This document shows positions 63,339 through 64,000 of a DNA stretch of 64,000 nt, in pieces (the first letter of the stretch is position 1; each line of letters begins with the position of its first letter). The position numbers and the translations under genes are program-made. The notes under the pieces were generated by a model. That model worked only from the letters and a program-made list of their open reading frames with translations. It was not told where the DNA came from and made no database searches. The stretch is from Campanula takesimana (taxonomy: Eukaryota; Streptophyta; Magnoliopsida; Asterales; Campanulaceae), in the NCBI GenBank assembly GCA_026119855.1, contig JAOWBW010001040.1, positions 413,228 to 477,227 on the forward strand, written 5' to 3'.

Positions 63339-63346
63339 CTTTTATA
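63339..63346 (-). promoter_or_regulatory. TATA box upstream of C's antisense ORF
   Basis: Minus strand GGTTATAAAAGGGGAGG; TATAAAAG is followed after about 87 bp by the ATG, with a pyrimidine/purine-rich leader between. Good plant core-promoter geometry, suggesting the antisense gene has its own promoter. Confidence 0.55.
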
Positions 63347-64000
63347 ACCTCCCAAAAAATCGGCCTAAATCATCAGTATTCCAAAAGGGGTTGTCTCCCC
63401 GTCCCCCTAGCCAAAAGCAAGGTTCGAAAAGTCAAAAAACCAGCAGAAGGTGTCAGTCGTCCGTACGGCGGCTCTTAGAAAAGCTGACATTTTCCTTGTC
63501 CTCATCCCTAGGCATTGAAACTTGTCCCCTTTATCATGAATATAACCGCAGCCGCCCTCTGAAATCCGGGCTTGATTCAGTGTTGGTCATTAATCGCGAG
63601 TCGGTGTCATTAAAAAAAAAAAAAAAAAAAAGAGTATCCGAATTTCAGAATAAAAGAAAGATGTGTTCGGTCAGAATAATCCAATTTTTATCTGTGTGAA
63701 TCACATCTGCCACTGCATGCAAAGCTAACTTGCAGATCAACGGACGAAGCCGATCCTGTTATCCCTCCCAATAGCAAAAAAAGAATCAGTCGGGGTTAAA
63801 ACAGCACCAGTGGATCACACAAAGCGGTGGTCTCTCGCTTAAAAAAGTACAAAAATCTCAGCACACAGCAAAAAAACAAAGGCAGAAGAATCTGGACGGC
63901 GCAGAATGCAGCGTACCTTGATTTTAGTTTGTGTAAATAAATGGCTTCAGTTGTTATTGCCCTCAGTTTTCTCGAAAGATCGGGATTACTTCCCCCGAAA
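63347..64000. other. Element C region beyond the antisense ORF
   Basis: No ORF I can support. Contains GTCCGTACGGCGG at about 63459, related to the CCGTACGG palindromes of element B, and an A-tract at 63612-63631. C's 3' tandem repeats, polypurine tract and 3' LTR are not reached. Confidence 0.5.

Larger units (their letters stand above)
51291..64000 (+). mobile_element. Element C: Tat/Ogre-like retrotransposon, 3' end outside the window
   Basis: Order: 5' LTR, tRNA-Arg PBS, leader, gag, knuckle/linker, RT-RNase H-RNase H-integrase, A-tract, hairpin motifs, antisense extra ORF. The two RNase H domains and the antisense ORF place it in the Tat lineage. Gag is longer than in A and asparagine/proline-rich at the N-terminus. 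The protease core is missing and three frame breaks exist, so C as seen is not autonomous, although its 1111-codon RT-RH-IN frame is intact. The 3' LTR is expected right of 64000. Confidence 0.88.

Overview
This is plant nuclear DNA, most likely from an angiosperm heterochromatic region. It holds a tandem 5S ribosomal RNA array of the plant type (118-bp gene, about 336-bp unit) buried in and interrupted by LTR retrotransposons of typical plant lineages: Ty3/gypsy Tat/Ogre-like elements with a tRNA-Arg primer site and two RNase H domains, a Tekay/Del-type chromovirus, and a Ty1/copia element. I see no host protein-coding gene. The species cannot be named from sequence alone.

Layout. 1-1178: 5' end of a minus-strand Tat-family element (E0: leader, PBS, LTR), fused head to head to element A. 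1179-10069: element A (+), a nearly intact gag-only Tat-type element with two almost identical LTRs. 10070-15241: 15 full-length 5S genes (+). 15242-21717: minus-strand copia element lacking its 3' end. 21718-22613: the 5S array resumes (one truncated and two full-length genes). 22614-49692: a large decayed minus-strand Tat element (B) made of 3' LTR, tandem repeats of 71, 90, 51 and 42 bp, an antisense extra ORF, then integrase-RNaseH-RT-protease-gag. Inside its repeats lie a solo chromovirus LTR (25336-27501, target duplication AATGG) and a full-length chromovirus (29644-38531, target duplication GACAC). 49693-51290: 3' end of another minus-strand A-family element (A'), inserted in B's gag. 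51291-64000: plus-strand Tat element C, inserted in A' and running off the window. The apparent nesting is 5S array > B > A' > C.

How the parts relate. A carries gag but no pol, so it would need enzymes in trans. B and C carry full-type gag-pol but are broken: B by in-frame stops, C by frameshifts and loss of the protease core. B and C both carry the same kind of extra gene, antisense and downstream of pol; C's copy has a TATA box of its own.

The most interesting signals are non-coding. (1) A hairpin motif, GAACTAC-stem-ACGTAGG ending near GGTCC, occurs five times in A, B and C with paired changes in its inner stem. (2) A second nested hairpin lies between an A-tract and the first motif just after the coding region of all three. 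(3) A PBS-like 10-mer, TGGCGACTCY, lies inside every Tat LTR in the window. (4) CpG-cored perfect palindromes of 14-18 bp occur in copia and Tat elements, with related CpG-rich arms in the chromovirus LTRs. The 5S array contains a four-unit higher-order duplication and mostly promoter-variant gene copies.
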